Origin: Intestinibacter sp034113885
Lineage (GTDB): Bacteria; Bacillota; Clostridia; Peptostreptococcales; Peptostreptococcaceae
Assembly (NCBI RefSeq): GCF_034113885.1
Contig: NZ_JAXEWM010000047.1
Span: 1 to 26,202 of the forward strand
Reading direction: 5' to 3'
Length of the DNA: 26,202 bases
Part shown: positions 23,456-26,202 of the stretch, one piece after another
Position numbering within the stretch: position 1 is the first letter of the stretch
Layout of the letters: each line of letters opens with the position of its first letter
The notes under the pieces: generated by a model
The model's database searches: none
What the model saw: the letters and a program-made list of their open reading frames with translations, nothing else
What the model was told of the DNA's origin: nothing
Made by a program: the position numbers and the translations under genes

Positions 23456-23507
23456 TTCTCTATTCTATAAATTTAATTTTCTATAAATTGTTTACCATAA
23501 CTAAATC

Positions 23508-25466
23508 TTAGTATAAGCAATCTAATTCTCCAGCAACTCTCTTATTAAGAACTTTTTCTTGATATAAAGCTTCGAAATGAGGTCTCTTAGCTTCTATACA
23601 ATCCATTATATCTTGAGCGCATCCTACTGCATCTTCATTTACATGGAAGCAAGCTCCTACTTTATCTTTTATGCTTCCGCATAATATTTCAACAGCTCTT
23701 GAAGAACCTGTAACTGGAGGCATAACACCTAAGAATGTTTCTATACCAGAAGCAACTACATAAGTACCTATAGCTATAGCTTTTTCTGACATCCATTCTG
23801 GAGCACAACCAGCAACTGGTAAATCAGATATATCCATATCTAATGCTTTAGCAACTAATGAACAAACGTTTAATATACGAGAGTTATCAACACAAGATCC
23901 TAGATGGATTACTGGTGGTATATCAACTAATTTACAAACTGTAGCTAAACCTTTACCACAGTATTTATCAGCGTTTTCTTTTAACATTAATCCATTCTTA
24001 GCAGCTGCAGAAGCACCACATCCTGTAGTAACAACTAAGAAGTCATTTTTGATTAATTCTTTCATTATAGTTAAGTGGTTGTAGTTAGATGGAGTTCTAG
24101 CATTGTTACATCCAACAACTCCTACTACCCCTCTTATTACACCAGATGCAAGAACATCTATTAATGGTTTTAATGTGTTCATTTCATCTATTTGAGTGTT
24201 AACAACATTATTTAATTGTCCAACTATTGCAGATTCAGCATAACCAACCATAGCTTCTGATTTTAATTCTGGAACCATAACTTTTTCTGGATCTCTGTTT
24301 TTGAAGTTTAATATAGCTTCTCTAACTATTGTTTTAGCATCTTCTAATGCAGTTTCTTCATGGAATTCCATGTAAGTAGAACCAGTTATTCTAGCTTTTG
24401 GTGAAGTAGTTATGAATTTAGTATGATAATGAGTAGCAACTTCTGCTAATGCAGGGAAGATACATTGAACGTCAACTATCATAGCTTCTACAGCACCAGT
24501 GATTAATACTAATTCTTGTTGATGGAAGTCACCAGCTATTTTTATACCATGTCTCATAGTTAATTCGTTACCAGTACAGCAAACACCTGATAAAGTGATT
24601 CCGTCTGCTCCAACTTCTTTAGCTAATTCTTGCATTTCTGGTAATTCAGCAGCTAAAACTATCATTTCTGATAATGTTGGCTCATGTCCGTGAAGAACTA
24701 TGTTAACATTATTTCCAGCTAATACGTTAGTATTTGCTTCTGTGTGAACTGGTTTTGGAGCTCCGAATAATATGTCAGATAACATTGTACCTATCATTGA
24801 TCCAGCCCAACCATCTGCCATAGAACATCTAAATGCCATATGTACTAAAGCATCTATATCAGCACAACATCCTATATGAGTTGAATGCATTACTGTAGCG
24901 ATTTCTCTATCTATTGCTCTTGGTTCTATACCATAAGCTTTCCATACTTCTTGTCTTTGTTTAGGAGCTCTTGCTAATAATCTAGATACACCATGTGGTT
25001 TACCAAATTCCATTAAGCATTCATGAGATACTTCATGAGCTAAGTCATATATATCTTTACCTTCTGGATCTATTCCCATAAATACAGCGAATTCTTTTAA
25101 TAATTCTGGTTCAGCAACTTGGTAAGCTCCTCCTGGAGTAGTTAATCCTAATGTATGAGTTATATCTCTAGCATGGTCTGAATGGGCAGCAGATCCACCA
25201 GCACACATTCTAGCGTAGTTTCTACCAACTATTGTATGTTCGTCAGCACCACAAAGTCCTCTTGGAGTTTTAGCACTTATTCTACAAGGTCCCATACCGC
25301 AGTTTCTACAGCAAACACCTGAAAGACCGAATCCACATTGTACTTTATATCCTAATTTTCTTTTGTACATTGTATCAACGCCGTCTTTTTCAGCTTTTTC
25401 TAATAGAGCCTTACTGTTAAGGTCTATAGTCATGGCTTGCATTTGTTCTAACATTTTATTATCCAT
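23508..25466 (-). CDS. cooS: Anaerobic carbon-monoxide dehydrogenase, CODH/ACS beta subunit
   Basis: The 652-residue Ni-Fe enzyme reduces CO2 to CO for AcsB. Numbered from the upstream ATG (25472), C46 and C54 would bind the D-cluster and C55, C58, C63 and C74 the B-cluster (CGFGLSGVCCRNCGMGPC), with the spacing of Carboxydothermus CODH-II. C-cluster ligands follow in order: His of LHGHEP, GVCC near 298, VQC337, VGC455, TGC485 and GSC527. It is full length. The ATG at 25466 sits nine bases after AAGGGGA; the alternative ATG at 25472 is only three bases from it, so 25466 is preferred. It is the first gene of the operon. Confidence 0.97.
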   Translation of the reverse strand: MDNKMLEQMQAMTIDLNSKALLEKAEKDGVDTMYKRKLGYKVQCGFGLSGVCCRNCGMGPCRISAKTPRGLCGADEHTIVGRNYARMCAGGSAAHSDHARDITHTLGLTTPGGAYQVAEPELLKEFAVFMGIDPEGKDIYDLAHEVSHECLMEFGKPHGVSRLLARAPKQRQEVWKAYGIEPRAIDREIATVMHSTHIGCCADIDALVHMAFRCSMADGWAGSMIGTMLSDILFGAPKPVHTEANTNVLAGNNVNIVLHGHEPTLSEMIVLAAELPEMQELAKEVGADGITLSGVCCTGNELTMRHGIKIAGDFHQQELVLITGAVEAMIVDVQCIFPALAEVATHYHTKFITTSPKARITGSTYMEFHEETALEDAKTIVREAILNFKNRDPEKVMVPELKSEAMVGYAESAIVGQLNNVVNTQIDEMNTLKPLIDVLASGVIRGVVGVVGCNNARTPSNYNHLTIMKELIKNDFLVVTTGCGASAAAKNGLMLKENADKYCGKGLATVCKLVDIPPVIHLGSCVDNSRILNVCSLVAKALDMDISDLPVAGCAPEWMSEKAIAIGTYVVASGIETFLGVMPPVTGSSRAVEILCGSIKDKVGACFHVNEDAVGCAQDIMDCIEAKRPHFEALYQEKVLNKRVAGELDCLY

Positions 25467-25540
25467 ATTCATATTCCCCTTTTTAAAATTAAATTTTTTC
25501 CCCTAAAATGCTGTTATAAGAAAATGTCTTTATTATTTAT

Positions 25541-25610
25541 ATAAATACATTCTTAATCAATATATATTTCTAAACGATAAAACACATACTTCTCAAGAAT
25601 ATATTCTTAA
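25541..25610 (-). promoter_or_regulatory. Repeated palindrome-like operator at the cooS promoter
   Basis: A perfect 14-bp palindrome AAGAATATATTCTT (25595-25608) lies immediately downstream of a candidate -10. A related copy, TTAAGAATGTATTTAT on the minus strand (25556-25541), occurs 54 bases downstream in the same orientation, sharing TTAAGAAT-purine-TATT. The palindrome would cover the transcription start, a typical repressor position. The cognate regulator is not identifiable. Confidence 0.35.
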
Positions 25611-25614
25611 CTAA

Positions 25615-25645
25615 ATTATATACCAAAAATACTATTTTGGGTAAA
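25615..25645 (-). promoter_or_regulatory. cooS: Candidate promoter of the cooS operon
   Basis: On the minus strand a perfect TATAAT (25620-25615) is preceded by TTTACC (25645-25640) with a 19-base spacer, or TTACCC with 18. The -10 is good and the -35 is mediocre. It predicts a leader of about 140 bases ahead of cooS. Confidence 0.4.
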
Positions 25646-26068
25646 GTTTTTAATAATTTTTTAACAAAAATTACGTTATTTTGACATTAAATAATTTTTG
25701 TTATTTGATTTTTTTCTTTAATTAAATTTTACAATATTATTTGTTATTGTGTTTTAGCATTAATTATTAAATTAGTAAAATTTTATACTAAAATTCATTA
25801 CTACTTTTTTCATTTTATCAGTTGTAAATCCTTTTCATTTAATTCAGAAAATGCCTTCACACAATTTAACATTCTATTTAATTATATCTCATTTTTTTCC
25901 AATTGTATAGGATATAATTTTAATTATATAAATATAATATGGTTTTATTTTTTTGCTTTTTTTTTAACAATATTTTTATTTTCGACAATAAATTATCTTT
26001 ATTTTTCGAATTTTTATACGAATATTACAACATTTATATTCTATCTATAATAATGTAAATAAAATCAT
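25646..26068. other. AT-rich region upstream of the cooS promoter, no recognised gene
   Basis: This stretch is very AT-rich and holds no gene of normal length. The only coding-like segment is a 20-codon minus-strand frame (25810-25872), discussed as a finding. Nothing resembling a tRNA, riboswitch or strong terminator was seen. Confidence 0.5.
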
Positions 26069-26202
26069 AACCACCCGTAAAACGGGTGGTTTGCTCTGAG
26101 GCTATAAGCCTCTTTTACTGGCTGCGCCTAAAGGGCGCCAGCTTTCACTTCGTTCAAGCTACAGCCCTTTGATACTATGCAATCCCTAAAGGGATTTTAA
26201 TA
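26069..26202. mobile_element. Hairpin-rich terminal region of a probable IS200/IS605-type element (partial)
   Basis: Composition changes abruptly at about 26069 to a series of compact hairpins. They are AACCACCCG/CGGGTGGTT (26069-26091), GAGGCT/AGCCTC (26098-26112), CTGGC...GCC/GGC...GCCAG (26118-26141), AGCTT/AAGCT (26140-26160) and AATCCC/GGGATT (26181-26196). Three have TAAA-type loops. Subterminal hairpins of this kind, followed by a CACTTCGTTCAAG-like segment, are typical of IS200/IS605 ends in clostridia. If so, tnpA or tnpB lies beyond the right edge. No transposase codons are in the window, so the call rests on structure and recollection. Confidence 0.5.

Noticed and set aside
25839..25853. 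CodY-box-like sequence (TTTTCTGAA core) upstream of cooS
   Set aside because: Only about 10 of 15 consensus positions match, all in the left half, and it is some 200 bases upstream of the candidate promoter. In such AT-rich DNA this is expected by chance.

Overview
The window is low-GC Firmicutes DNA. Gene order, AT richness, G-rich Shine-Dalgarno sequences and protein character suggest an acetogenic or CO2-fixing member of the Peptostreptococcaceae (Clostridioides/Terrisporobacter-like). The genus is an inference from family knowledge, not a database result. All recognised protein genes and the tRNA are on the minus strand, so the biological reading direction is right to left.

Right to left, the core (about 25.5 kb down to 8.8 kb) is a nearly complete Wood-Ljungdahl (reductive acetyl-CoA) cluster: cooS (CO dehydrogenase), cooC, fhs, fchA, folD, metV, metF, lpd, a second cooC-like gene, acsD, acsC, acsE, acsB and gcvH. 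Together these encode the methyl branch from formate plus tetrahydrofolate to methyl-THF, transfer of the methyl group to the corrinoid iron-sulfur protein (AcsE to AcsCD), CO formation (CooS) and acetyl-CoA assembly (AcsB), plus two nickel-insertion ATPases. A strong terminator follows gcvH. After it come a cobalamin riboswitch with its own terminator and acsV, the reductive activator of the corrinoid protein. After two more hairpins comes a small putative nickel operon: cooT, a DUF3842 gene, and a His/Cys-rich metal-binding protein gene ending in a terminator.

The left part (1-5.0 kb) is ordinary housekeeping: a PHP-family phosphatase, a BrnQ branched-chain amino acid carrier, tRNA-Ser(GCU) with a near-consensus promoter, a ClC-type chloride transporter with a TrkA-C domain, and the first 48 codons of a UvrD/PcrA-type helicase that runs off the left edge. 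The right edge (26069-26202) is a run of compact hairpins resembling the terminal region of an IS200/IS605-type element that continues outside the window.

The most notable observations are: FolD lacks the catalytic Lys and Gln needed for cyclohydrolase activity, matching the separate FchA in the cluster; a cobalamin riboswitch with terminator precedes acsV alone; a CooT/DUF3842/His-rich nickel module lies next to the pathway; lpd and gcvH lie in the cluster without gcvP or gcvT; a repeated operator-like motif sits at the candidate cooS promoter; and there are many stable hairpins between genes of the pathway operon.
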